Below are positions 1-9,427 of a DNA stretch of 34,134 nucleotides, in pieces (the stretch's first letter is position 1; each line of letters begins with the position of its first letter). The DNA is from an uncultured Verrucomicrobiota bacterium (GTDB lineage: Bacteria; Verrucomicrobiota; Verrucomicrobiia; Limisphaerales; UBA9464), in the NCBI GenBank assembly GCA_903821635.1, contig CAIJLV010000117.1:1-34134 (forward strand), read 5' to 3'. Below the pieces are notes generated by a model that saw nothing but the letters and a program-made list of their open reading frames with translations, made no database searches and was not told the origin of the DNA. Both the position numbers and the translations under genes were made by a program.

Positions 1-1578
1 GGCCACGTGATCACCGGCACCGCTTGGAATAGCTCCTACAATGGGGGCGCCAGAATTGATGCCCCGGCATTCGATATCGACGGCAATCCAGCGAGCTTCA
101 GCGAGTCCGAACGCAACGTCATCATCGAGACTTGGCTACGGGTGGCGGAAGATTTCGCCCCCTTCAACGTGGACGTGACCACTGAACTGACGAGTGAGGC
201 ACAACTGACTCGCTCATCGAGCTCGGACACGGTGTTTGGCACCCGAATTTTGATCAGCCCCATCAGCCAGTATTTTGGACCGTATGGCGGCATTGCTTAC
301 GTGGGGGTGTTTGATGACGTGGGGGATACCTATAAACCGGCCTTGGTCTTCCCGGAAAATCTGGGCAACACGGCGAAAAACATCACTGAAGCGGCGTCCC
401 ACGAGTGTGGCCACAACTTGGGGCTGAATCATGACGGAACCGCCGCCACGGGTTACTACTCCGGCCATGGCAGTGGGGCAACCGGGTGGGCTCCGTTGAT
501 GGGGGTTGGCTACTACCAAAACCTTTCCCAGTGGAGCCGGGGCGAATACCTCGGCGCGAACAACGCGCAGAATGATCTGCTGGTCATGACCAGCTACGGC
601 TTGCCGGTCCGCCCCGACGATCACGGCAACGCGGCGAATTCCGCCACGGCTCTGACGGGGCAGGCTAGCCTGTTCGGTGAGGGCGTCATCGAGACGGCTA
701 GCGACGTGGATGTCTTCTGGTTTTCCGTGGGAGCGTCGTCTGCTGTTACTGTTAACGTGAACCCGGCAACGGTGGGCCCCAATTTGGACATCCTCGCTGA
801 AATTCGGGATGCCAACGGCACCTTGCTCGGCACGTCCAACCCGGTGGACGGTTTGGGCGCCGCCTTCACCGGCCAACTCGACGCCGGCACCTACTTCGTC
901 CACGTGGGCGGCACCGGGATGGGTGATCCACTCGGAACGGGCTACACGGATTACGGCTCCCTCGGGCAGTTTGTCGTCACCGGCTCCGTGGGGGTGGCCA
1001 ATCAGGCGCCGGTGGCGATCATTCAAGCGACCCCGACCAGCGGGACTGCTCCGGTGGCAGTCGCCTTCAACGGCGCGGGTTCGAGCGACGTCGATGGTTC
1101 GGTGGTCTCCTACGCTTGGAATTTCGGTGACGGCACCACCGGCAGCGGCGTCTCAGTCAGCAAGACCTACTCCGCGGCGGGCACCTTTACGGCCGTGTTA
1201 ACGGTTGTGGACAATCTAGGCGCGACGGGAACGGCTTCCCAAGTGATCACAGTTTCCGCCCCGTCCACCCAGTTCATCCGGGTGCAGTCGATCACGCTCA
1301 CCAAAACCATCGTCCGCGGCAAAAGTGTCGTAAAGGCGGCCGTCAAAGTGACGGACCTGAACGGCGCGGTGGTATCGGGAGTCAAGGTGAACGGCAAATT
1401 CGCGGGGGCCGTGGCGGGCAACGCCTCGGGCACGACCGACTCGGCCGGCACGGCCACGCTGACCTCGAAATCGTTCACGACCAGCGGGGTAGTCACGCTT
1501 AACGTCACCGGCTTGGTGAAGACGGGTTGCACCTACAGTTCGGCGAACAATCTGGTCACCTCCGCGTCGATTCAATAA
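1..1578 (+). CDS. Secreted zinc metalloprotease with PPC and PKD domains (5' end missing)
   Basis: The frame is open to the first base and Gly-His codons precede the first possible GTG at position 7, so the true start and signal peptide lie outside the window. Counting from that GTG, residues 132-142 form the zinc-binding HExxHxxGxxH signature (HECGHNLGLNH) of metzincin/zincin peptidases. A region around residues 225-310 resembles the bacterial pre-peptidase C-terminal (PPC) domain. Residues about 335-415 are a PKD domain with the typical SYAWNFGDG core. The last 100 residues look like an Ig-like invasin/big-type domain. The expected product is an extracellular peptidase that folds with the help of its beta-sandwich domains. 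The C-terminus has no PEP-CTERM, LPxTG or type IX sorting signal, so simple secretion is the likeliest fate. An intrinsic terminator follows about 40 bases downstream. The substrate cannot be inferred. Confidence 0.85.
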   Translation, partial: GHVITGTAWNSSYNGGARIDAPAFDIDGNPASFSESERNVIIETWLRVAEDFAPFNVDVTTELTSEAQLTRSSSSDTVFGTRILISPISQYFGPYGGIAYVGVFDDVGDTYKPALVFPENLGNTAKNITEAASHECGHNLGLNHDGTAATGYYSGHGSGATGWAPLMGVGYYQNLSQWSRGEYLGANNAQNDLLVMTSYGLPVRPDDHGNAANSATALTGQASLFGEGVIETASDVDVFWFSVGASSAVTVNVNPATVGPNLDILAEIRDANGTLLGTSNPVDGLGAAFTGQLDAGTYFVHVGGTGMGDPLGTGYTDYGSLGQFVVTGSVGVANQAPVAIIQATPTSGTAPVAVAFNGAGSSDVDGSVVSYAWNFGDGTTGSGVSVSKTYSAAGTFTAVLTVVDNLGATGTASQVITVSAPSTQFIRVQSITLTKTIVRGKSVVKAAVKVTDLNGAVVSGVKVNGKFAGAVAGNASGTTDSAGTATLTSKSFTTSGVVTLNVTGLVKTGCTYSSANNLVTSASIQ

Positions 1579-1617
1579 CCACCGGGGCGCGGTTTCACTC
1601 CGCGACGCAAAACTTGG

Positions 1618-1651
1618 GCGGCGAGGTCTTCGGGCCTCGCCGCTTGTTTTT
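1618..1651 (+). terminator. Intrinsic terminator after the metalloprotease gene
   Basis: A perfect 9-bp stem (GCGGCGAGG at 1618-1626 with CCTCGCCGC at 1635-1643) has an 8-base loop and is followed by TTGTTTTT. It lies 40 bases after the metalloprotease stop codon and before the separate esterase gene. It should end the upstream transcript. Confidence 0.85.
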
Positions 1652-1814
1652 GGTGCCGACCATTGGCCGGGGCGGGCAAAAACTGGTTAAGCCAACCGGC
1701 TGACTAATCGGAGACCAGCTTGCCAGCCATTTTCTGGCGCCGCGGCGGGATGGCTCTGGCCGCCGCGAAACAAACGAGGTCGACGCCCCGCCCGCGCAGA
1801 GTTTCACTCACGGC

Positions 1815-2720
1815 ATGAATTTTTGGCGCTCTTGCGGGCTCGCGCTCGCCGTGGCCGTGGGGAGTCTATCCGCTGCTGAACCCGCCCAGATCGTCGAGCT
1901 TTGGCCGGGCGCCGCGCCGGGTGAAAAGGGAGCAATCGGGGCCGAGCAGGACCAAACCAAACCGGCGGATGCGCTGGTGGACGGGCGGCGGGTAATCCGC
2001 CTCGGCAACGTGTCCCGCCCCACGCTGAGCGTTTACCGGCCGGCCCCAGAACGAGACACGGGCGCCGCGGTGCTCGTTTGTCCGGGCGGCGGTTACCATA
2101 TCCTCGCGTTGGATCTGGAAGGCACCGAAGTCTGCGAATGGCTCAACTCCATCGGCGTCACTGGCGTGTTGCTCAAATATCGGGTGCCGAAGCGGGCCGG
2201 CTTGGAAAAAGACACCGCCGCCTTGCAGGATGCCCAACGGGCACTCGGGCTCATGCGCCAACACGCCGCCCAATGGGGGGTGGATCCCCGACGCCTTGGC
2301 GTCCTCGGGTTTTCGGCGGGCGGCCATCTTTCAGCGGCCCTGAGCACGCGGTTCGAGACCCGGACCTATCCGGTGGTGGATGCCGCTGATTCGCTCAGTT
2401 GCCGGCCGGATTTCGCCGTGCTGATTTATCCCGCTTATCTGACAGGCGAGGGCGCGGCTGACGCCCAAGCGCTCGACCGACGGGTTCGCACTAATACCCC
2501 GCCGACCTTTCTCGCGATGGCGCAGGATGATCCCGTGCGGGTCGAAAACGTGCTCCACTACAGCCTCGCCTTGCAGCAGCACCACGTGCCCTTTGCGCTC
2601 CACGTGTTTCCCCGCGGGGGCCATGGCTACGGGCTGCGGCGCACCGCCAATCCCGTCACGGCGTGGCCCGACCGGGTGGCCGATTGGCTGCGGTCTGAAG
2701 GCTGGCTCAAGCGGCCTTGA
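1815..2720 (+). CDS. Secreted alpha/beta-hydrolase, acetyl-xylan-esterase/BD-FAE-like
   Basis: This 301-residue protein starts with a short signal peptide ending near SLSAAEPA. The hydrolase core has the oxyanion-hole loop CPGGGYH, a nucleophile elbow GFSAGGH with Ser167, an acid region around AQDDPV and the terminal catalytic His in PRGGHGYG. This arrangement is typical of the esterase/lipase family often annotated as acetylesterase or feruloyl-esterase-like in Verrucomicrobia and Planctomycetes, where members deacetylate plant polysaccharides. The gene stands alone: a terminator lies upstream and the convergent dapL gene lies downstream. Exact substrate specificity cannot be read from the sequence. 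No good Shine-Dalgarno is seen, but the ATG gives a sensible signal peptide. Confidence 0.85.
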   Translation: MNFWRSCGLALAVAVGSLSAAEPAQIVELWPGAAPGEKGAIGAEQDQTKPADALVDGRRVIRLGNVSRPTLSVYRPAPERDTGAAVLVCPGGGYHILALDLEGTEVCEWLNSIGVTGVLLKYRVPKRAGLEKDTAALQDAQRALGLMRQHAAQWGVDPRRLGVLGFSAGGHLSAALSTRFETRTYPVVDAADSLSCRPDFAVLIYPAYLTGEGAADAQALDRRVRTNTPPTFLAMAQDDPVRVENVLHYSLALQQHHVPFALHVFPRGGHGYGLRRTANPVTAWPDRVADWLRSEGWLKRP

Positions 2721-2795
2721 GTCGAGCCCCGGTCAGTCCCTCCTAGTGAGTGTTTTTCGGTCAACCGCGAGGTCCGACCCAACCGGCCCCCGCCC

Positions 2796-2817
2796 CCCGC
2801 CCGTCGCCGCGGGCGGG
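2796..2817. terminator. GC-only hairpin between convergent genes
   Basis: CCCGCCCG (2796-2803) and CGGGCGGG (2810-2817) form a perfect 8-bp stem with a six-base loop. It sits in the 112-base gap between the convergent esterase and dapL genes. There is no T-tract on either side, so it could be a Rho-assisted end or mRNA-stabilising hairpin rather than a classic intrinsic terminator. Confidence 0.3.
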
Positions 2818-2832
2818 AGTGGCCGGGGGAAT

Positions 2833-4071
2833 TTACCACTTCAGCGAATGGAGTCGGCGGGCCGCTTCCTCGGCGTTGGCGCGGCTGTTGAAGGCGCTCA
2901 CCCGGAACCAGCCTTCGCCCTTCGAGCCGAAGCCGCTGCCGGGGGTGATGACCACGTTGGCCTCGTTCAGGATCTTGTCGAAGGCCTGCCAGCTCGTGTA
3001 GCCGGCCGGGGCGCCGACCCAGATGTAGGGCGCATTCACGCCGCCGAAGACGGTCAGGCCCGCCGCCTTGGCGCCGGCGACCAGCAGTTGCGCGTTGCCG
3101 AGGTAATGTTCGATCAAGGCGCGGACCTGAGCCTTGCCCTCGGGCGTGTAGAGCGCCGCGGCGCCGCGCTGAATGATGTAGGGCACCCCGTTGAACTTGG
3201 TCGTCATACGGCGCAGCCAGAGCGGATGCAGCGGCTTGCGTTCGCCACTCGTGGTCGCGGCGAGCAGAGTCTTGGGCACGATGGTGTAGGCGCAGCGGGT
3301 GCCGGTGAAGCCACCGTTCTTGGAGAAGCTGCGGAACTCAATCGCGCACTCGCGGGCGCCGGGAATCTCGTAGATCGAATGCGGGATGCCGGGCTCGGTG
3401 ATGTAGGCTTCGTAGGCAGCGTCGAAGAGGATCACCGCTTGGTTTGCCAACGCGTATTTTACCCAGGCCTCCAATTGCGCGCGGGACGCCGCGGCGCCGG
3501 TCGGATTGTTGGGCGAACAGAGGTAGATGACATCTGCCGGCGTGGCCGGGGGCTCGGGAATGAAGCCGTTTTGGGCGGTGCAGGGCAGGTAGGTGAGGCC
3601 CGCATAGGCGCCGTTCGCATCGGCTTCGCCCGTGTGCCCGGCCATCACGTTGGTGTCCACGTAGACGGGATAGACCGGGTCGCTGATGGCGAGGCGGTTT
3701 TGGTGGCCGAGGATGTCGAGGATGTTGCCGCAATCGCACTTCGAGCCATCGCTGACGAAGACTTCGTCGTCCGCCACGTCGAGGCCGTGGGCGCGGAAAT
3801 CATTTTCGGCGATGGCGCTGCGGAGCCATTCGTAGCCCTGCTCGGGGCCGTAGCCCTTGAAGCTGGAGCGGTTGGCCATCTCGTCCACGGCGGCGTGCAG
3901 CGCGGTGATGACGGCGGGCGGCAGCGGTTCGGTCACGTCGCCGATGCCGCAACGGATGAGCCGTTTGGCGGCGTCCGGATTGGCGTCGGTGAAGGCCTTC
4001 ACCCGGCGGCCGATTTCGGGAAAGAGGTAGCCGGCCTTGAGTTTGAGGTAATTGTCGTTGAGGAAAGCCAT
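2833..4071 (-). CDS. dapL: LL-diaminopimelate aminotransferase
   Basis: This 412-residue class I/II PLP aminotransferase converts tetrahydrodipicolinate directly to LL-2,6-diaminopimelate using glutamate. That is the short DapL route to lysine and peptidoglycan precursors used by plants, Chlamydia and many Verrucomicrobia. Its length matches the family (about 410). Family features include the opening [20 protein letters not shown], the [13 protein letters not shown] segment, [21 protein letters not shown] for substrate/PLP binding, and [12 protein letters not shown], whose Lys251 should carry the PLP Schiff base. Most DapL proteins I recall read SKNAGFTG; Gly for Ala here is a mild variation. 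It is transcribed alone, divergent from the cyclotransferase-like gene across a 154-base gap. No Shine-Dalgarno is evident before the ATG. Confidence 0.95.
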   Translation of the reverse strand: MAFLNDNYLKLKAGYLFPEIGRRVKAFTDANPDAAKRLIRCGIGDVTEPLPPAVITALHAAVDEMANRSSFKGYGPEQGYEWLRSAIAENDFRAHGLDVADDEVFVSDGSKCDCGNILDILGHQNRLAISDPVYPVYVDTNVMAGHTGEADANGAYAGLTYLPCTAQNGFIPEPPATPADVIYLCSPNNPTGAAASRAQLEAWVKYALANQAVILFDAAYEAYITEPGIPHSIYEIPGARECAIEFRSFSKNGGFTGTRCAYTIVPKTLLAATTSGERKPLHPLWLRRMTTKFNGVPYIIQRGAAALYTPEGKAQVRALIEHYLGNAQLLVAGAKAAGLTVFGGVNAPYIWVGAPAGYTSWQAFDKILNEANVVITPGSGFGSKGEGWFRVSAFNSRANAEEAARRLHSLKW

Positions 4072-4225
4072 GGTAGAACCAGTCGGTCAGTAATCAGTAA
4101 ACAGGGTGGTTTCACGGCTGCCGGGTGCAGCCAGCGGAACTGGGCCGAACCGTAGAAAGGGGAATCGCCGGGGGCAAGCGGCCTGTGGCGTTGACCAACC
4201 GGGTCGGAAAGCGCCTGATTCGCTC

Positions 4226-4654
4226 ATGGTCACGGTGTGCTTCGCTTATGGCTCGAACATGGATCGCGCGCAGATGCGGGAACGCTGTCCAGCTTCCCGG
4301 TTGCTGGGGCACGCGCTGTTGTGGGGGTGGCGCTTCCGCATCACCCGGCATGGCTACGCGACCGTCGTGCCGGAGCCGGGCGCGGTGGTGCACGGGGTGC
4401 TTTGGGAGTTGGCGCCGGCTGATGAAGTCGCGCTCGATGCCTACGAAGGCGTCGCCGAACACTTGTATGCCAAGGTTAAACTGCTCGCTGAGCCCGTCAG
4501 CGGACCGACCGTGATGGCGATGGTTTACCTGATGAACGATGAGGAGCCGGGCGAGCCTCTGCCAGGGTATCTGGAAACCGTGATCGCAGCCGCTAAGGGA
4601 CATTATTTTCCCGACGAATACTGTCGGGAACTCGCGACGTGGCGGATCGATTGA
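4226..4654 (+). CDS. Gamma-glutamylcyclotransferase-like (AIG2/GGCT fold) protein
   Basis: The frame is open from 4106, but family similarity begins only at the ATG at 4226, giving 142 residues. The first residues, VCFAYGSNMDRAQM, are the YGSN substrate-binding signature of GGCT/AIG2-like proteins. The middle contains the acidic catalytic region LDAYEGVAEHLY, in which the Glu of YEG is the expected general base. Family members release 5-oxoproline from gamma-glutamyl amino acids or act on gamma-glutamylamines; the precise substrate is unknown. It is divergent from dapL and its stop codon is two bases from the stop of the convergent TPR gene, so the two transcripts must share terminal sequence. 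Confidence 0.85.
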   Translation: MVTVCFAYGSNMDRAQMRERCPASRLLGHALLWGWRFRITRHGYATVVPEPGAVVHGVLWELAPADEVALDAYEGVAEHLYAKVKLLAEPVSGPTVMAMVYLMNDEEPGEPLPGYLETVIAAAKGHYFPDEYCRELATWRID

Positions 4655-4656
4655 GC

Positions 4657-5571
4657 CTACTTCTTTTTCCGAAAGCCCTTGGGCAACGCGGGCGACTCCG
4701 CCGGCAGTTCCGGCGTGGAGGCCGACGCTGACTCCTCGGTGGCCTCCCCTTCTGGAGGGGCTTCGGGTGTCGGTTCAGGCAGGCCCAAACGTTCCCGGGC
4801 CTTTTTGGCGGCCGAAGTCTCCGAGTAATCTTGCACGATGCGGTCCAGCACGGCGAGGGCTTTGCTGGGCTGGTTCAGGCGGCCGGAATACAGGTTGGAC
4901 AGCCGGATCGCCGTCCAGCCCCACTTTTCCCGGGGCAGTTTTGTCTGGAGCACCTCTTCCAGTTCGAGGGCGGCGGCGAGGTAGTTACCGAGATCCTTTT
5001 CGTAAATTTCAGCGATCCGAAGGGCGGCGTGCTGTTCGCTGGGGTTGCGCTTGAGGTAGTCCCGCATCAGGCCGATTGAGTCGAGGTGGTTACCCTTGGC
5101 CCACTCGGCTTCAGCGGCTTCGTAATCCGGATCCTTCTTTTCCGTATAATCCTCAGCCATTACCGAGCGCCCGGCCCGGTCGCCGAGCAAGTGGGCCACG
5201 TCCCAAGCGCCCAATGCGCCGAGCCCCAGCACGGCCGCGAGGAAGGCGCCGAGGTAAATCATGGAGGATGATTTACGGTCGGCCTTCGCGCCCGGGGCGT
5301 TCGTGGGCGAGGGTTCCGCCGGCGGCGTGGCGGTTTCGGTGGCAGCCACCGCGTTAGTGTCCCCGTCGGTCACGGCGTTCGTGAGGCTCACCGCGTTGGT
5401 CGAGGTGGAGGCATTCAGTTCGGGGACGGTCGGGGCGGCCCGCTCGGGTTCGCCCAACTCGACGAGCCGCGTCGGCGCGGTCTTCTGATAGGCGCCGCGG
5501 AATTGCGAAAAGGCAAATCCCGCGAGGACTAACAGGGCAACATACAGGGCGAGGCGGAGGGCCAGCTTCAT
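4657..5571 (-). CDS. Membrane-anchored TPR-repeat protein
   Basis: The ATG at 5571 is chosen over the longer open frame because it begins with a transmembrane segment (LALRLALYVALLVLAGFAF); the upstream reading is out-of-frame shadow of the flavoenzyme gene. The 304-residue product has that N-terminal helix, then a Thr/Asn/Ala-rich linker with repeated TNAV units. A second hydrophobic segment (MIYLGAFLAAVLGLGALGAWDV) follows, then a soluble region with about three tetratricopeptide-like helices (DYEAAEAEWAKGNHLDSIG..., AALRIAEIYEKDLGNY..., KALAVLDRIVQDYSE). The tail is Pro/Glu-rich and ends in basic residues. It is probably an inner-membrane scaffold. It lies 80 bases downstream of the flavoenzyme gene on the same strand and may be cotranscribed. 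Specific function is unknown. Confidence 0.75.
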   Translation of the reverse strand: MKLALRLALYVALLVLAGFAFSQFRGAYQKTAPTRLVELGEPERAAPTVPELNASTSTNAVSLTNAVTDGDTNAVAATETATPPAEPSPTNAPGAKADRKSSSMIYLGAFLAAVLGLGALGAWDVAHLLGDRAGRSVMAEDYTEKKDPDYEAAEAEWAKGNHLDSIGLMRDYLKRNPSEQHAALRIAEIYEKDLGNYLAAALELEEVLQTKLPREKWGWTAIRLSNLYSGRLNQPSKALAVLDRIVQDYSETSAAKKARERLGLPEPTPEAPPEGEATEESASASTPELPAESPALPKGFRKKK

Positions 5572-5651
5572 GAACGGGAGTAGGATTGAAACGGACCGGG
5601 CGGCGGGGCAACGCCGATTTCTGGGCTCCGCCCCGCCGGGTTGGGTGTGAA

Positions 5652-8153
5652 TCAGGCGAGGATTCGTTCCCGCTTGGGATCGTAAACGGGCTTGAGGTGC
5701 GGGGTTGCGGCGATCCGCCGACCATCCACGAGCAGTTCGTAACGGCCGGCGAGGAGCCACTCGGGGGTTACTGGTTGGCCCCCGTGCTTCACGTAGCCGA
5801 GCGCGATCCCGCCGCCGACCGTGTGGCCGTAGCTGCCGCTGGTCGTGTAGCCCACGCCCACGCCGTCGCGAAAGATGACTTCGCCGCCCCACACGGGCGG
5901 TTCGGGATCGTTGAGCACAAAGCTGGTGAGCCGTTTGCGCAGCGGTCGCTCCTTTGCCTGCTCCAGGGCGGCGCGGCCGAGGAAGTCCTTGGACCAATCC
6001 ACGGCAAATGCGAGCCCGGCCTCAAAGGGCGTTTCGTCGGGTGACAGTTCCGCCCCGAAGGCGCGGTAGCCTTTTTCCAAACGCAGGGAATTGATCGTGT
6101 AATGGCCGGCGTTGGCCACGCCGAGGTCGGCACCCGCGGCCATCAACAGGTCGTAAACGGCCCCCATTTGTTCGACGGGCACGTGCAGTTCCCAGCCGAG
6201 TTCGCCCACGTAGGTCAGGCGCACGGCGCGCACCGTGGCTTGGCCGAGGCCGAGGAGTTGGGCGGTGCCGAACGGAAAGGCATCGTGGCCCAAGTCGGCG
6301 TCGGCGACGCGGCTGAGCAGCTCGCGGGAGCGCGGGCCCATCACGCCCAGCACGCCGTAGGCGCCCGTGACATCCACCACCTCGACGGCTTCGGCGGCGC
6401 GCCGATTTTGCCGCAGCCAGGCGAGGTCGCGGGCCGCTTGGGCGCTCCCGGTCACGAGGTAAAACTCTCCGGCTCCAACCCGCACGACGGTGAGGTCGCT
6501 TTCAAAGCCGCCCCGCGCGTTGAACAGGCCCGTGTAAACCACTTTGCCCGGCGCCACGTCCACGTTGTTGCCGCACAGGCGTTGCAAGCAGCCGCAGGCA
6601 TCCGCGCCCCGCACGAGGAGCTTGGCGAAGCCGGTCTGGTCGAACACCGCCACGCGCTCGCGGCAGGCGCGGTGTTCAAACGCGTGGTTCGCAAACCAGT
6701 TTTGGCGGCCGAAGCTGTAGTGGGCTTCGGGGCTTTCAGCGAAAGCACCTTCCCCGGGCCCCGGCATTGCATCCGCGGTGGCGCGGCGAGCGAACCAATT
6801 CGGCCGTTCCCAGCCGCCCTTCGTGCCGAAGCAGGCGCCGGCCCGTTCCAGCCGCGTGTGCAACGCGCTGAGCCGGACCCCGCGCGCCGTGATCGGTTCG
6901 CGGTTCGGCCACGCCATTTCGTAATGCAGCCCTAGGGATTCGGTCACGCGGTCGCGCAGGAAAGCGCGGTTGTTGGCCCAGCCGCCGAAGCGCCGGATGT
7001 CCACGCCGGTCAGGTCGTAGGGCATCGCGCCGCTGAGGATCCATTCCGCCAAAGCTTTGCCCGCCCCACCGGCACAGGCGATGCCGGCGCTGTTGAACCC
7101 GGCGGACACAAACAGGCCGCGCAGCTCCGCCGTCTCGCCCAGCAGGAAGTTGTTGTCCGGCGTGAAGCTTTCCGGCCCGTTCACGAACTTCGAGAAGCCC
7201 GCTTGTTTCAGGCCTGGAATCCGCAGTAGGCCCTGCGCGAGTGGTTCGCTGAACTTGTCCCAATCTGACTCCAGCAGGCCGAAGGAAAAATCGTCCGGCA
7301 CGCGCGGCACGTCCCAGATTTTGGTCGAGCGTTGGAAGGCGCCTAAGAGCACGCCGCCGCTGCCGTCGGGCAATACTTCGCCCCGGAAATAGGTCGAGCC
7401 ATCCATGTCGCGAGTGCAGGGGCAGTTGCCGTCGGCGCCCGGCAGCGGATTGCTGACGACGTAATGATGCTCGACGGGATGCAGGGGCACGTTGACCCCC
7501 GCGGCGAGCGCAAGTTGGCGCGTCCACATGCCGCCAGTGAGCACGACGATTTCGGCGTGGATGGTGCCCTGGTTGGTTTCCGCGCCCAAGACGCGGCCGT
7601 CCTGCGCCAGCAGCTTCGTCACGCGGACACCCTCGATGACCTTGGCCCCGCCGGCCTGCGCGCCTCGGGCCAGGGCCAGCGGCACTTCGCCGGGCAACAC
7701 CCGGCCGTCGTGCGGAATCCAAAAAGCGCCGGCCAAGTCGTCCACCCGGATACAGGGAAATTTGGCCTGCGCCTCCGCCGGGGAAATCTCGTGGCACTCG
7801 ACGCCGAGGTAGCCGGCCACGCCCGTCGTGCGCCGAAACTGGATCATGCGGTCGCGATTACGCGCGAGCAGGAGGCTCCCCACTTGGCGCCAGCCGACCT
7901 CATGGCCGGTCAGTTTCTGGAGTTGGGAGTAAAGGTCAGCGGAATCCTGATTAATCCGCATCATACTACTGGAGACGCGCAGTCGGCCGACCATGCCGGC
8001 GGCGTGCCACGAGGTGCCGCCGGCCAGCTTGTTCTGCTCGACGAGCACCACGTCGCGCCAGCCCAGTTGGGTCAGGTGCCACGCCACGCTGGTGCCGGCT
8101 ACACCGCCGCCGATGATGAGAACCCGAGTTTGCGAAGGGAGGGAAACGCTCAC
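5652..8153 (-). CDS. FAD-dependent dimethylglycine/sarcosine dehydrogenase-like oxidoreductase with GcvT domain
   Basis: This 833-residue two-module enzyme begins with a dinucleotide-binding Rossmann motif (IIGGGVAGTS, Gly15-Gly20). GTSWHAAG follows, and His50 aligns with the histidine that covalently binds FAD in dimethylglycine and sarcosine dehydrogenases. A DAO oxidase domain and an FAO-type connector fill the first half. The second half is a GcvT-like folate-binding barrel (YTGLFNARGGFESDLTVVR..., GELGWELHVP) with a GcvT C-terminal barrel. The family oxidatively demethylates N-methylated glycines and passes the one-carbon unit to tetrahydrofolate. The start codon is GTG and the reading opens immediately into the Rossmann strand. 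The downstream TPR gene and the upstream pterin-binding-like gene lie on the same strand. The exact N-methyl substrate cannot be told. Confidence 0.9.
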   Translation of the reverse strand: MSVSLPSQTRVLIIGGGVAGTSVAWHLTQLGWRDVVLVEQNKLAGGTSWHAAGMVGRLRVSSSMMRINQDSADLYSQLQKLTGHEVGWRQVGSLLLARNRDRMIQFRRTTGVAGYLGVECHEISPAEAQAKFPCIRVDDLAGAFWIPHDGRVLPGEVPLALARGAQAGGAKVIEGVRVTKLLAQDGRVLGAETNQGTIHAEIVVLTGGMWTRQLALAAGVNVPLHPVEHHYVVSNPLPGADGNCPCTRDMDGSTYFRGEVLPDGSGGVLLGAFQRSTKIWDVPRVPDDFSFGLLESDWDKFSEPLAQGLLRIPGLKQAGFSKFVNGPESFTPDNNFLLGETAELRGLFVSAGFNSAGIACAGGAGKALAEWILSGAMPYDLTGVDIRRFGGWANNRAFLRDRVTESLGLHYEMAWPNREPITARGVRLSALHTRLERAGACFGTKGGWERPNWFARRATADAMPGPGEGAFAESPEAHYSFGRQNWFANHAFEHRACRERVAVFDQTGFAKLLVRGADACGCLQRLCGNNVDVAPGKVVYTGLFNARGGFESDLTVVRVGAGEFYLVTGSAQAARDLAWLRQNRRAAEAVEVVDVTGAYGVLGVMGPRSRELLSRVADADLGHDAFPFGTAQLLGLGQATVRAVRLTYVGELGWELHVPVEQMGAVYDLLMAAGADLGVANAGHYTINSLRLEKGYRAFGAELSPDETPFEAGLAFAVDWSKDFLGRAALEQAKERPLRKRLTSFVLNDPEPPVWGGEVIFRDGVGVGYTTSGSYGHTVGGGIALGYVKHGGQPVTPEWLLAGRYELLVDGRRIAATPHLKPVYDPKRERILA

Positions 8154-8308
8154 CCCGCGAGGCTACAAATTAAGCGCCGCGAGGTAATCCCCGAAGTGGA
8201 GGAGCCGCGGGAAAAGTTGGGCGAAGCGCGCACGGAGGGCCGGAGCCGCGGCCCCAAGACTAGCCCTGACCGAGTCCACGGCTGCCCGGCCCAAAGCCCG
8301 GGCAGGGT

Positions 8309-9199
8309 TCAGGCCCACACGCGCAGCGTGTCCAGCACGGCCCGCGTCTTGGGCACTTCATGGGTCCGGAACAGATCGGTTTTGCCCAAGGCGGCCAGCA
8401 CGGCGAAGAAGGGTTCGGCGGAACGGACCTCGTCCCCGAAGCATTCAAAGGCGTGGGGCAGGGCGTGGCAGGTGGGCCAACCCAGCGTGCGCAGGCGAAA
8501 GGTGTTTAGGAACACCCGCATCTGGTGGCGGATGCGCACCGTGGAGTCCTGAAGGTTGCGGTAGTAAAAGCCGAGGCCGGGATCCAGCCACAGTTTGCGC
8601 ACGCCGTTGCGCGTCGCGGCGTCGATCTGGCGGGCGAAGTAATCGTGTAAGTTGGCGGTGGGATCCGCCCCGAAATCGAAGTCCGCCACCGCCCGCACGT
8701 TGGCGCCCTGCACATGGCAGATGATCACCGCGGCGTCGTGGTCCGCGACCAGCCGGAACATTTCGTCACTGCGGTCGGTGCCGGTGAGGTTCAGCACTTT
8801 GGCCCCGGCTTCGAGGCAGGCCCTCGTGACGGTGGGGTGATAGGTCTCCACGGAGACGAGCTGGCCCGCTCGCGCCAATTCCCGCACGACCGGCAGCAGG
8901 GCCGAGGTTTGGGCGGCTTCATCCACGCGGCTCGCGTGCGCTAAGGACGATTCGGCGCCCACATCGAGGAGGGCGGCCCCTTGGGCGGCGAGCACGTGGC
9001 CCCGCTGAATAGCGGCTTCGGCCGAAAGACAGACGGATTCGCGATACCAGGAGTCGGTCGATAGATTGATCACACCCATGAGCGCCGCCGGTTGGGCACC
9101 GCCGAATTGCCGGCCCCCGAGTTCAAAAGTGGCCACGGTCGCGGGCAGGTCGGCGGCATGGGCGGCGGCCAGTTCCGCCAAGTGTTCAAGCGTCAGCAC
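8309..9199 (-). CDS. Dihydropteroate-synthase-like pterin-binding TIM-barrel protein, divergent
   Basis: The frame is open to 9370, but the first 57 residues look non-coding. The GTG at 9199 starts a plausible helix and gives 296 residues. Similarity to dihydropteroate synthase is visible at MGVINLSTDSWY (like MGILNVTPDSF), LLDVGAESS (like IDVGGEST), VSVETYHPTVTRACLEAGAKVLNLTG, the LWLDPGLGFYYRN strand, and a terminal FRTHEV (like VRVHDV). Two parts of the canonical active site are absent: the STRPG loop reads SSLAHA, and the SRKS segment that carries the pABA-site lysine is replaced by HALPHAF. It may therefore bind a pterin or corrinoid-type methyl carrier rather than make folate. It lies upstream of the folate-linked flavoenzyme on the same strand. 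Start choice is uncertain. Confidence 0.7.
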   Translation of the reverse strand: MLTLEHLAELAAAHAADLPATVATFELGGRQFGGAQPAALMGVINLSTDSWYRESVCLSAEAAIQRGHVLAAQGAALLDVGAESSLAHASRVDEAAQTSALLPVVRELARAGQLVSVETYHPTVTRACLEAGAKVLNLTGTDRSDEMFRLVADHDAAVIICHVQGANVRAVADFDFGADPTANLHDYFARQIDAATRNGVRKLWLDPGLGFYYRNLQDSTVRIRHQMRVFLNTFRLRTLGWPTCHALPHAFECFGDEVRSAEPFFAVLAALGKTDLFRTHEVPKTRAVLDTLRVWA

Positions 9200-9427
9200 G
9201 GGCCTAAGAAGTGCCGCGGAATGACCAATGTGCAATCCGCAAACGAGCCGCGCACGGGCCGGTCGCGGGCTCGAAAAGTTCCACCCGCCATCCGGCCGCC
9301 GGTCGGGCTGGGCCTGCGCGTGGGGAACCCGGAGGGAAATAATTTGCGCAACGGGATATGGCTGCGGCAATTGCCGCTTTTAATTGGGGCGGCGGTGCCG
9401 TGATTCTGCGGCCGGAGTCTTGCGTCG

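Noticed and set aside
2527..4155. A 542-codon forward frame antisense to dapL
   Set aside because: It is a shadow of dapL produced by high GC; the dapL protein is fully conserved and the antisense product has no family similarity.
5601..5638. Inverted repeat with 9-bp arms and a 20-base loop between the flavoenzyme and TPR genes
   Set aside because: No T-tract follows on the reverse strand and GC-rich complementarity is common at this base composition.
7464..8552. Long forward frame antisense to the flavoenzyme start
   Set aside because: The product is rich in His, Gly and Arg without a recognisable domain, and the reverse strand encodes the Rossmann/FAD motif.
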